Assembly (NCBI RefSeq): GCF_900108175.1
Contig: NZ_FNVO01000010.1
Coordinates: 1 to 64,000 of the forward strand
DNA from: Thermomonospora echinospora
GTDB taxonomy: Bacteria; Actinomycetota; Actinomycetes; Streptosporangiales; Streptosporangiaceae
DNA length: 64,000 bases
Direction of reading: 5' to 3'
Under the pieces are notes generated by a model. It was not told the origin of the DNA, ran no database searches, and saw only the letters and a list, made by a program, of their open reading frames with translations. Position 1 is the stretch's first letter, and every line of letters begins with the position of its first letter. Made by a program: the position numbers and the translations under genes. Positions 28,517-35,576 of this stretch are shown here, one piece after another.

Positions 28517-29725
28517 TCATCGGACCGGTTCGGCCGCCGTCCGTGCGGGCTCCTTGCGTATGTCGGGGAGCGCGATGACCGCGAGGTTGACCACCGCCAC
28601 CAGGACCGCGCCGACCAGCAGCGGCACCGCCGTGCCGGTGAGGGCGGCGACGGGCGCGGCGACCGCCAGGCCCAGCGGGCGGACCGCGAAGGAGATGAGG
28701 GCGTCGAAGGCGCCGACGCGGCCCATGGCCTCGGCGGGGATGCGGTCCTGCATGGCCGTCTCCCATAGCGTCGACAGCAGGCCGAGGCCGAACATCGCGG
28801 CGCAGTAGGCCGCCGTGACCATCGGCATCGAGGCGTGCAGCCCGAAGGCCGTCAGCGGAAGCGCGTAGGAGGCCGTGCAGACGGCGACCACGACCAGCGG
28901 GCGGCGGATCGGCAGCCGGCCGGCCAGGTAGATCCCGGCCACCAGGCCGATCATCCCGACCTGGACGATGGCCACCCAGGAGGATTCGCCGCCGAGGTGC
29001 CGTACCGCGATGACCGGGCCGAGGGTGAGCAGGAAACCGGCCGCCAGGTGCCAGACGCCGTGGCCGATCACGCTGTAGAAGAACCAGCGGTGCCGCCTGG
29101 TCTCGGCCCAGCCTTCGCGCATCTCCGCGAAGAACGCGCCGGGGCCCGCCTGTTCCCGGGGGCGGGCCGCGGGCGTCCGCATCCCGCCGATCGTGATCGC
29201 CCCCAGCGCGAACAGTCCGCCCGTGAGCACCGAGGACCATCCCGCGCCCAGGGCGATCGACAGACCTCCCGCCACCGAGGGTGCCGCCACCTGGGACACC
29301 CCCTGCACGACGCCCAGCCGTGCGTTGGTCCGCAGACGCTGCGGGCCGGGCACCGTTGCGGTGACGAGGCCGCGCACCGCGGGCATGCCGAAGGCCACCG
29401 CGGCTCCGGTGATGGCCGACAGCACGGCCAGGTCGGGGATCCGGGTGAGGCCGTACAGCAGTTCGACGCCCATGGCGATCTGTGCGGCGGCGCGTACCAG
29501 GTCGGCGACGAGGATGATCAGCTCCGGTCGGAGCCGGTCGGCGACCACCCCGGCGACCGGCAGCAGCAGCACCAGCGGCAGCAGTTCGGCGGACAGCACG
29601 ATGCCGAGGTCGGCCGCCGAGCCGGTGCCGTGCAGGACGGCCAGGGTCAGGGCGGTGGGGATCAGCGCGGTCCCCACCGTCGCGAGGCCGCAGCCGACGA
29701 GCAGCCGGCCATGGGAGAGCTTCAT
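28517..29725 (-). CDS. MFS transporter
   Basis: A 402-residue major facilitator with about 12 hydrophobic segments, for example GRLLVGCGLATVGTALIPTA and LPLVLLLPVAGVVADRLRPE, the latter holding the cytoplasmic loop 2-3 motif (GxxADRxxxE-like). The central loop near residues 190-210 carries many charges (REQAGPGAFFAEMREGWAE). It diverges from the MarR gene at 29804 with a perfect operator between, so it is probably a drug or metabolite exporter induced when MarR leaves the DNA. Substrate unknown. Confidence 0.85.
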   Translation of the reverse strand: MKLSHGRLLVGCGLATVGTALIPTALTLAVLHGTGSAADLGIVLSAELLPLVLLLPVAGVVADRLRPELIILVADLVRAAAQIAMGVELLYGLTRIPDLAVLSAITGAAVAFGMPAVRGLVTATVPGPQRLRTNARLGVVQGVSQVAAPSVAGGLSIALGAGWSSVLTGGLFALGAITIGGMRTPAARPREQAGPGAFFAEMREGWAETRRHRWFFYSVIGHGVWHLAAGFLLTLGPVIAVRHLGGESSWVAIVQVGMIGLVAGIYLAGRLPIRRPLVVVAVCTASYALPLTAFGLHASMPMVTAAYCAAMFGLGLLSTLWETAMQDRIPAEAMGRVGAFDALISFAVRPLGLAVAAPVAALTGTAVPLLVGAVLVAVVNLAVIALPDIRKEPARTAAEPVR

Positions 29726-29740
29726 GGACCGGCAACTTAC

Positions 29741-29767
29741 TTCGGTAGCGAAAATTTCGCTACCGAA
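29741..29767. promoter_or_regulatory. Perfect 27-bp palindromic MarR operator
   Basis: TTCGGTAGCGAAA at 29741-29753 is the exact reverse complement of 29755-29767, with one central base. It stands 16 bases before the MFS start codon and 37 before the MarR start codon, so a bound dimer would cover both divergent promoters. Confidence 0.85.
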
Positions 29768-29803
29768 TTATCTACCCGGGGGCGGGCGTAGCACAATGGC
29801 GGC

Positions 29804-30316
29804 ATGGAGGACTCCGTCGATCGGCACATCGCCCGCTGGCGTGGCCTGACCCCCTTCGACGACCGGGCCGAGGGGATCATCACCCGGATCCAGTTCCTGG
29901 CCAAGCACGTCGGCCAGACCAAGGATCGGGCGCTGGCGGAGGTGGGCCTGCAGGAGTCGGAGTTCGAGACGATGCACCGGCTGGTCTCGCGCGGGCGGCC
30001 CTGGCGGGCCGGCCCCTCCGAACTGGCCGCCGAGCTGATGCTGTCCCCCGCCGGGATGACCGGGCGGCTCGACACCCTGGAACGGGCCGGGCTGGTCCGC
30101 CGGTTGCGCGGCACCGGGGACCGCCGCCGGGTCGAGGTGGAGCTCACCGAGTTCGGTCACGACAGGTGGCAGGAGGCCATGCGGCTGCGCGGCGAGGCCG
30201 AGGAGGCCATGCTCGAAGGGTTGGACGAGGCGGACCAGGAGGCCCTCAACGCCCTCCTCAAACGCATGCTGGTACGCGCCGAGGCCCTGTTCCGGGACGC
30301 CGGGCCGTTCGTCTAG
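29804..30316 (+). CDS. MarR-family transcriptional regulator
   Basis: A 170-residue MarR protein. The winged helix is at about residues 45-115: LQESEFETMHRLVSRG, ELAAELMLSPAGMTGRLDTL, and the wing VRRLRGTGDRRRVEVELTEFG. N- and C-terminal helices form the dimer. The ATG lacks a strong ribosome site. It very likely represses the divergent MFS gene and itself through the palindrome at 29741-29767. Its stop lies next to a tandem-repeat block. Confidence 0.85.
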   Translation: MEDSVDRHIARWRGLTPFDDRAEGIITRIQFLAKHVGQTKDRALAEVGLQESEFETMHRLVSRGRPWRAGPSELAAELMLSPAGMTGRLDTLERAGLVRRLRGTGDRRRVEVELTEFGHDRWQEAMRLRGEAEEAMLEGLDEADQEALNALLKRMLVRAEALFRDAGPFV

Positions 30317-30320
30317 CGCG

Positions 30321-30384
30321 GATCTGGTCCAGCGCTGATCTGGTCCAGCGCTGATCTCGTCCAGCGTGGATCTGGGCTAGCGCG
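30321..30384. repeat. Four tandem 16-bp repeats between convergent genes
   Basis: Units at 30321, 30337, 30353 and 30369, each close to GATCTGGTCCAGCGCT; the first two are identical and the later ones diverge. The tail of another unit (CTAGCGCG) is visible at the MarR stop codon, and the last unit covers the end of the TetR gene. The block therefore fills the whole space between the two convergent genes. Confidence 0.75.
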
Positions 30385-31048
30385 GCTCGCGGAGCGAGGG
30401 GTCCGGGGCGGTCATCATCCAGACGAGCTGGTGCAGGTGGTGGCGGAAGCGGTCCAGCGTCTGCGGATTCTCCGGCCGGCGTGGCCGGCCGAAGTCGTCC
30501 AGGAAACCGGCCTGCATGTAGGCGTGGATCGCCCAAACGAAGGTCCACAGCGCCGCATCGGGGTCGACGTCCGGGGCGACGGCCGGGCGGACGATCGCCA
30601 TCACGTCCTCCATCAGGGGCGCACTGATCCGCTCCTCTGGGCCGCCGATGTCGGTGGCGTCGGACATCCAGCGGTAGATCCACAGCCGGGGCATCTCCGG
30701 GTGCTCCAGGCAGTAGTCCAGATACGAGTCGATCAGCCAGATCAGACCCTCGGCGCCCGGCGGGCCCTGCCGGCGGGCTGCCCTCACTTCTTGGTGCCAC
30801 GGTCCGATGGACTGCTCCATCACCGCTATGTACAGGCCGCTCTTACCGCCGTAACACTCGGCTATCACGTTCAGACCGACGCCGGCCGCGGCGGCGATCG
30901 TCTGTGTGCTGATTCCGTCGTAGCCCAGCTCGGCGAACAGGCGTCCGGCCACGGCCAACAGCCGGGTGCCGGCCGCGTCCTGTCCGGGGTCGCCGGCCTC
31001 ATCACCGTGCGGACCGGCCGGCATCGTGCGCTCTGTCATCATGATCAC
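30377..31048 (-). CDS. TetR-family transcriptional regulator
   Basis: A 223-residue TetR protein. The N-terminal HTH at about residues 30-75 reads LLAVAGRLFAELGYDGISTQ and TIAAAAGVGLNVIAECYGGK, where the usual YYHF/YRHF is changed to AECYGG. The ligand domain has LIDSYLDYCLEHPEMPRLWI. Several start codons are near (MIMMTERTM). The target genes are not obvious: neighbours are convergent MarR and a GNAT gene on the same strand. The last codons lie in the tandem-repeat block. Confidence 0.8.
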   Translation of the reverse strand: MIMMTERTMPAGPHGDEAGDPGQDAAGTRLLAVAGRLFAELGYDGISTQTIAAAAGVGLNVIAECYGGKSGLYIAVMEQSIGPWHQEVRAARRQGPPGAEGLIWLIDSYLDYCLEHPEMPRLWIYRWMSDATDIGGPEERISAPLMEDVMAIVRPAVAPDVDPDAALWTFVWAIHAYMQAGFLDDFGRPRRPENPQTLDRFRHHLHQLVWMMTAPDPSLREPR

Positions 31049-31181
31049 CGCCTGGGGCGTCCAGCAGTGCGAACGCCTTCTCTCACGGTAGGGGCGGCGC
31101 GAGAACGGGGCGGCGAGGTCGCCGCCCGCGCCGTGCGGACCCGGCCCTCGCGCCGCAGCGCACGGGGCCGGGGCGCCGCGC

Positions 31182-31658
31182 CTACTTCTCGATGAGGGGG
31201 TATTTCATGCCCATGTGGCTCGGACGGAAGCCCATTTTTTGGTAGAAACGGATGGCGTTGGGCCGCTGGCGGTCGGTGGTGAGCTGGACGACCCGGCAGC
31301 CGCGGGCGCGGGCCTGCTCGATGACCCACTCGATCAGGGCCTGCCCGACGCCCCGGCCGCGGTGCTCGGAGGCCACCCGCACGCCCTCGATCTGGGCGCG
31401 CTCGCCGCCGGTGTAGGTCAGGCCGGGAATGTAGGTCAGCTGGAGGGAACCGGCGATCCTGCCGTCGATCTCCGCCACAATGATCGCGTTGTTGGGATCC
31501 TTGTCGATGGCGTCGAAGGCCGTCCAGTAGGGCTCGGGCAACTCGTCGCCGGGCGACTCGCGGGTGCTGCCCAGCGGGTCATCGGCCAGCAGCCGGACGA
31601 TGGCGGGCACGTCGTCGCGCACGGCCTCGCGGAAGGTCACCTTTTGATCACGAGCCAC
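31182..31658 (-). CDS. GNAT-family N-acetyltransferase
   Basis: A 158-residue GNAT protein starting at GTG. The acetyl-CoA-binding motif A is visible as QIEGVRVASEHRGRGVGQAL, followed by IEWVIEQARARGC and the C-terminal NAIRFYQKMGFRPSHMGMKY. It transfers an acetyl group to an amine of a small molecule or protein; substrate unknown. It is divergent from the gene pair at 31757/32089, with the double palindrome at 31706-31730 in between. Confidence 0.85.
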   Translation of the reverse strand: MARDQKVTFREAVRDDVPAIVRLLADDPLGSTRESPGDELPEPYWTAFDAIDKDPNNAIIVAEIDGRIAGSLQLTYIPGLTYTGGERAQIEGVRVASEHRGRGVGQALIEWVIEQARARGCRVVQLTTDRQRPNAIRFYQKMGFRPSHMGMKYPLIEK

Positions 31659-31705
31659 GTGGCTCAGGGTATCCGCCCGGTCGGGCCGGTAAGTTACCCT
31701 CGTTT

Positions 31706-31730
31706 GTAGTACTACGGCTTGTAGTACTAC
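31706..31730. promoter_or_regulatory. Two GTAGTACTAC palindromes, 15 bp apart
   Basis: The perfect 10-bp palindrome GTAGTACTAC occurs at 31706-31715 and again at 31721-31730, each preceded by TT. The 15-bp spacing is about one and a half helical turns. The pair lies 27 bases before the ATG of the gene at 31757 and about 50 bases from the divergent GNAT gene, in a place where a regulator of the whiB-like operon could bind. Confidence 0.65.
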
Positions 31731-31756
31731 GTTGGGTACGAACCACGCTGGATCTC

Positions 31757-32095
31757 ATGGAGGCCACCGCCGTCATGGTCGCCCTCGCCGACGTTCCCCG
31801 CGCCGAATCCCGGCCGCCGTCCGCTCCCGCCCTCGACGCCGCCCATACGCTCGCGCCGGACGAGGGACGGCCGGACGGCGACCTGCCGGCCGCGCTGCGG
31901 GACCGCTGCGCGGCGGTCATCGACGCCGAGGTGACCCGGCTCGCCCGACGGACCGCGCTGGACTGCGCACAACTGGCGATCGTGACGGGTGCGCTGCACA
32001 GGCTGGCCGACTCCCTGCTGCTGGAACGGGTAAGGGCCGGCCACTGCGAGCCATCCCTGCTGGCGGCCCTGTTCGACCTGGAGACGACATGCTGA
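31757..32095 (+). CDS. Hypothetical helical protein coupled to WhiB
   Basis: A 112-residue protein, low-complexity in its first 45 residues (Pro, Ala, Asp) and helical afterwards: ALRDRCAAVIDAEVTRLARR, LDCAQLAIVTGALHRLADSL and EPSLLAALFDLETTC. Family not recognised. Its stop overlaps the whiB start by seven bases (ATGCTGA), so the two are coupled. The ATG at 31775 is another possible start. A partner or expression-coupling role for WhiB is inference. Confidence 0.6.
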   Translation: MEATAVMVALADVPRAESRPPSAPALDAAHTLAPDEGRPDGDLPAALRDRCAAVIDAEVTRLARRTALDCAQLAIVTGALHRLADSLLLERVRAGHCEPSLLAALFDLETTC

Positions 32096-32382
32096 ACCCC
32101 GACAAGCACTGGACCGACTACTCGGCCTGCCGCAACCGCGGCGTCGACCCCGAGCTGTTCTACCCCATCAACTACACGTCGCCGGTGATGGCCGAACAGG
32201 TGCGATCCGCCAAGTCGGTCTGCGCCCAGTGCCCGGTGCGGGCCGAGTGCCTCGACTGGGCCCTGCGGGCCGGTGAGCCCGACGGCATCTGGGGCGGTAC
32301 CACCCCCGAGGAGCGCCGCTACCTGCGCCGCCCCCAGCGCACCATCGCCCCGGCCCCCCTGACCGAGCGCCCGGCGGCCTGA
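32089..32382 (+). CDS. WhiB-family iron-sulfur transcription factor
   Basis: A 97-residue WhiB protein. The four cluster cysteines are present: one in DYSACRNRG (C14) and three in SVCAQCPVRAECLDW. The family turn reads GIWGGTTPEERR, and RRPQR supplies the basic DNA-binding tail. WhiB proteins bind a [4Fe-4S] cluster and the main sigma factor, and control development, redox or antibiotic responses. Which branch this is cannot be fixed here. The ATG overlaps the preceding gene. Confidence 0.93.
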   Translation: MLNPDKHWTDYSACRNRGVDPELFYPINYTSPVMAEQVRSAKSVCAQCPVRAECLDWALRAGEPDGIWGGTTPEERRYLRRPQRTIAPAPLTERPAA

Positions 32383-32421
32383 CTCCGCACTCCGCATGAC
32401 GAACGGGGCCCGACGCGGACA

Positions 32422-32457
32422 GGCCGGGCGATCCTCCCTCACCGAGGCCGCCCGGCC
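32422..32457 (+). terminator. GC-rich hairpin after whiB
   Basis: GGCCGGGCG at 32422-32430 pairs with CGCCCGGCC at 32449-32457 around 18 bases. It lies 40 bases after the whiB stop and just before the tnpB element. There is no U-run, which is common for terminators in this kind of genome. Confidence 0.5.
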
Positions 32458-32594
32458 CGTCGTGTCATCCGGTCACCCCGTCACCGGGCGCCTACAGCAT
32501 GGATGCCTCGTCCTTCAGGGCGGGGAGGAAACGCGGCACGATGCGGCATTTGGGCCTCCTGGTTTTGTCGGTGGTGCCCTATAGGTTGATCGGC

Positions 32595-33785
32595 GTGTCC
32601 CGCTACCGTCTCCAGCCCACGCCTGCCCAGGAACAGGCGCTGGCCGGGCACTGCGCGCACGCCCGGTACGTGTGGAACCTCGCCGTCGAGCAGCACGCGC
32701 ATTGGAAGCCCGGACGCAAGTCCGCGCCGGGGTTCGCTGAGCAGTGCCGCCAGCTCACCCAAGCGCGTGCCGGGTTCGCCTGGCTGGCCGCCGGGTCGAT
32801 CATCGTGCAGCAGCAGGCACTCAAGGATTTCGCCGAGGCCATGGCGAACTTCTTCGCGGGCACCCACCGGCGGCCGACGTGGCGCAGGCGCGGCCGGCGC
32901 GAAGGATTCCGGATCGTCGCGGTCAAACCCGACCACGTGCGCCGTCTGTCCCGTCGTGTCGGCGAGGTGAAGGTCCCCAAGGTCGGTTGGGTGCGGTTTC
33001 GCTGGTCGCGTGCCGTGCCGGAAGGGGTGAAGTCCTACCGGATCACCCGGGATGCGGCCGGGCGCTGGCATGTCGCGTTCGCCGCCGTCCCCGAACCGAT
33101 CCCCGCGCCCGGGACAGGCGAGATCGTCGGCGTGGACCGGGGCGTGACCGTCTCGGCGGCCCTGTCCACAGGCGAATTGCTGAACGTCCCCGGCCTGCGC
33201 GAGACCGAGGCCAAGCGCCTGCATCGGCTCCAGCGCAAGCTGGCCCGCGCCCGGCGCGGCTCCAACCGGCGCGCCAAGGTCAAGGCCGCCATCGCCCGGC
33301 TGAAGGCCCGCGAGAGCGACCGGCGCAAGGACTGGGTGGAGAAGACCTCCACCGACCTGGCCTGCCGTTTCGAGGTGATCGGGGTCGAAGACCTCAACAT
33401 CGGGAACATGGCCCGCTCGGCGAAGGGCACGGTCGAGCGGCCTGGCCGGAACGTCCGGGCCAAGGCCGGTCTCAACCGGGGCATCCTTGCCGGCGGTTGG
33501 GGGCTCCTGGCCGAGCGGTTGGAGCACAAGGCGCCCGGACGCCTGGTGAAGGTCAACCCCGCGTACACGAGTCAGCGGTGTTCGGCGTGTGGGGTCATGG
33601 ATCGGAGGGCGCGCGAGAGCCAAGCCGTCTTCCGCTGCCGGTCCTGCGGCTACACCGGCAACGCTGACGTGAACGCGGCCAAGAACATCAAACTGGCGGC
33701 AGGGCGTGCCGTGTCTGCGCGGGAAGGGCCACGGGTTACCGGGCCGACGCACCGCGAACCTCAACCTGTCCTCCTCTCCGCGTAG
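32595..33785 (+). CDS. tnpB: TnpB, RNA-guided endonuclease of IS605-type element
   Basis: A 396-residue TnpB from GTG 32595 (SRYRLQPTPAQEQ), the usual N-terminus for this family. The split RuvC site is intact: Asp in GVDRGVTVSAAL, Glu in VIGVEDLNIGNM and Asp in GNADVNAAKNI. Between the last two is the zinc ribbon CSACG ... CRSCG. A REC-like domain with YVWNLAVEQ comes first. TnpB is guided by an RNA made from the right end of its element and cuts matching DNA. All key residues are present, so it may be active. An upstream ATG at 32541 is less likely. Confidence 0.9.
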   Translation: MSRYRLQPTPAQEQALAGHCAHARYVWNLAVEQHAHWKPGRKSAPGFAEQCRQLTQARAGFAWLAAGSIIVQQQALKDFAEAMANFFAGTHRRPTWRRRGRREGFRIVAVKPDHVRRLSRRVGEVKVPKVGWVRFRWSRAVPEGVKSYRITRDAAGRWHVAFAAVPEPIPAPGTGEIVGVDRGVTVSAALSTGELLNVPGLRETEAKRLHRLQRKLARARRGSNRRAKVKAAIARLKARESDRRKDWVEKTSTDLACRFEVIGVEDLNIGNMARSAKGTVERPGRNVRAKAGLNRGILAGGWGLLAERLEHKAPGRLVKVNPAYTSQRCSACGVMDRRARESQAVFRCRSCGYTGNADVNAAKNIKLAAGRAVSAREGPRVTGPTHREPQPVLLSA

Positions 33786-33832
33786 GTCGATGGGTTGGAA
33801 TCCCCGCCGTTCACGGTGGGGAGGACGTCAAG
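33740..33832 (+). ncRNA. Candidate omega RNA scaffold at the TnpB right end
   Basis: TnpB guide RNAs start within the 3' part of tnpB and run past the right end of the element. Here the terminal hairpin at 33802-33821 (8-bp stem, TTCA loop), followed by AGGACGTCAA, fits the last stem of the scaffold. The guide would then be the flanking bases from about 33833. The 5' limit given is only a guess. Confidence 0.45.
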
Positions 33833-34047
33833 GGGCACGATGATCGCCGTTCGGGATCGCGCACCGAAGGTAAGCCGCCGTTCCGCCGGTGACGAGAGAG
33901 ATCATCTGACCGGAAACGGCCAGCCGGACCGGGCCTCCCGCCGCCCGGTGGGGCCGGTCCGCCGGTGTGAGCGGGCGGCTGCAGGGCACCATCACAGGGC
34001 CCCGCTCGTTGTACCGGCAGCGAGATCCCCCCGACGGAGGCGGCGAG

Positions 34048-34656
34048 ATGAGCAACCCCGTGGTCCCCCGGCGGAGTCGTTCGGAGGGCCTGATGACCCA
34101 CGCCACCCGGGCGGTCTCGGCGGCCGTGCTGGTCGTGGCGGTCACCGCGGGCATGTGGGCGCTGGAGATCTACGACTACGCGGCGGGCAACCGGCTCGAC
34201 GCGTACGGGATCCGGGCGCACGATGCCGGCGAGCTGCCGCAGATCCTCACCGCCCCGTTCCTGCACGGCGGGTTCGAGCACCTGATGGCCAACACGATGC
34301 CGTTCCTGGTGCTGGGCTTCCTGGCGGCGGCGCGCGGGATCGGCAGGTTCCTGGCGGCCGCCCTGATCATCATCGTGGTGGGCGGGCTGGGGGTGTGGTT
34401 CACCGGCTCGCCGACCGTCGAGACGCTGGGCAGCAGCATCCTGATCTTCGGCTTCTTCGGTTACCTGCTGGGCCGGGGCCTGTTCGAGCGCAACCTGCTG
34501 GACCTGGTGATCGCCGTCGGGGTGGCGGTGTTCTACGGCACGATGATCTACGGCGTCCTGCCCACCGACCCGATGATCTCCTGGCAGGGCCACCTGTTCG
34601 GGCTGATCGGCGGCGTGCTGGCCGCCTTCACCCTGCGCCGCCGCATCGAGGCGTGA
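34048..34656 (+). CDS. Rhomboid-family intramembrane serine protease
   Basis: A 202-residue membrane protein with six hydrophobic segments. Rhomboid marks: HGGFEHLMANTMPFLVLG in the first part, serine within ETLGSSILIFGFFGYLLGRG (usual form GSSG, here GSSI), and the catalytic histidine in WQGHLFGLIGG. The Ser-His dyad is thus present, though the Gly after Ser is replaced, which may lower activity. ATG 34048 follows GGAGGCGGCGAG. It is a single gene; its substrate is unknown. Confidence 0.8.
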   Translation: MSNPVVPRRSRSEGLMTHATRAVSAAVLVVAVTAGMWALEIYDYAAGNRLDAYGIRAHDAGELPQILTAPFLHGGFEHLMANTMPFLVLGFLAAARGIGRFLAAALIIIVVGGLGVWFTGSPTVETLGSSILIFGFFGYLLGRGLFERNLLDLVIAVGVAVFYGTMIYGVLPTDPMISWQGHLFGLIGGVLAAFTLRRRIEA

Positions 34657-34777
34657 CCGCTCCTGCCGCGGTCACGTCCGTCCCGGCGTGTGGAAGGCGG
34701 GCGTGCCGGGGCCGTGGCCTCGGTGCGGGGTCGCTCCGTACGGGCGGCGGAGTGCCGTGCCGGGTGTGGTCCCGGGG

Positions 34778-35542
34778 TCAGGAGCGGACGGAGACGTCGG
34801 TGACGGTGGCGTCGCGCGGGGTCTCCAGGGCGTTCACGATCACCCGGGCCACCGTGGCGGCCGACATGAACTTCTCCGGCTCGTACGGCCCGCCCTCCTG
34901 GGCGCGCACCTTGCGCTGCATCTCGGTGGCGGTGCGGCCCGGGTAGACGCTCGTCACCCGCAGCCGGGGCTCCTCCTCGCGCAGCGAGTCGGCCAGCGCC
35001 TTCAGGCCGTGCTTGCTCGCCGCGTACGCCGACCAGCCGGCCCGGGCGCGCAGCCCCGAGCCGGAGTTGACGAAGACGACGTGCCCCTCGGCCGCGCGCA
35101 GCGCCGGGAGCAGCAGCCGGGTCAGCTCCGCCGCGGCGACCAGGTTGACCATGAGCTGGTCGATCCAGTGGTCGGCGTCCTGCTCGGCCACCGGGCCCAG
35201 ATCCACGATGCCCGCGCTGTGCACCACCCCGTCCAGCCGTTCCGGCAGCCCGGCGACCGCCAGCGCGGCCTCCAGTCGGCGGGGCTCGGCCAGGTCCAGC
35301 ACCACGGACTGCACCGCCCCGCGCCGTCCCGCCGGGGACGCACCCGGCACCGGTGACCCGGCGGCGTCGCGGTACAGCACCTGCGTGCGGGCGTGCGCCC
35401 CGCTGCCCAGCCCGGTGGTGACCTTGGCCAGCCGCTCGGCGGAGCGGCCGACCAGCACGAGGTCATGTCCCCGGTCGGCCAGCAGTTCCGCCGTCGCCGC
35501 TCCGATGCCGCCGCTCGCCCCGGTGATGAGGTACGTTCCCAT
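34778..35542 (-). CDS. Short-chain dehydrogenase/reductase
   Basis: A 254-residue SDR. The cofactor motif is TGASGGIGAATAELLADRGH, followed by NADP-type LVGRSAERL. The active site has VNSGSG and YAASKHGLKALADSLREE with the Tyr and Lys; the NAG motif is HSAGIVDL. An insert of about 25 residues (SGAHARTQVLYRDAAGSPVP) lies after the first helix. The C-terminus with PGRTATEMQRKV is common among actinomycete members. ATG 35542 places TGASGGIG near the start; 35563 is upstream. Substrate unknown. Confidence 0.88.
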   Translation of the reverse strand: MGTYLITGASGGIGAATAELLADRGHDLVLVGRSAERLAKVTTGLGSGAHARTQVLYRDAAGSPVPGASPAGRRGAVQSVVLDLAEPRRLEAALAVAGLPERLDGVVHSAGIVDLGPVAEQDADHWIDQLMVNLVAAAELTRLLLPALRAAEGHVVFVNSGSGLRARAGWSAYAASKHGLKALADSLREEEPRLRVTSVYPGRTATEMQRKVRAQEGGPYEPEKFMSAATVARVIVNALETPRDATVTDVSVRS

Positions 35543-35576
35543 GCCGCCATTGTGGCCGACCACGGGGACGATCGGC

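Larger units (their letters stand above)
32506..33832 (+). mobile_element. Solo-TnpB (IS605/IS1341-type) element
   Basis: A single tnpB gene between two matching end hairpins and no tnpA transposase. The left hairpin has CCTCGTCC (32506-32513), loop TTCA, GGGCGGGG (32518-32525), then AGGA. The right one has CCCCGCCG (33802-33809), loop TTCA, CGGTGGGG (33814-33821), then AGGACGTCAA. Such subterminal hairpins, with no inverted terminal repeats or target duplication, are typical of IS200/IS605. The exact ends are estimated: the right end near 33832, the left end a few bases before 32506. It would need a TnpA in trans to move. Confidence 0.75.

Noticed and set aside
33795-34946. A 383-codon plus-strand frame over the rhomboid gene
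   Set aside because: It is in another frame from the protease, has no ribosome site and looks like a mirror product of G/C bias.
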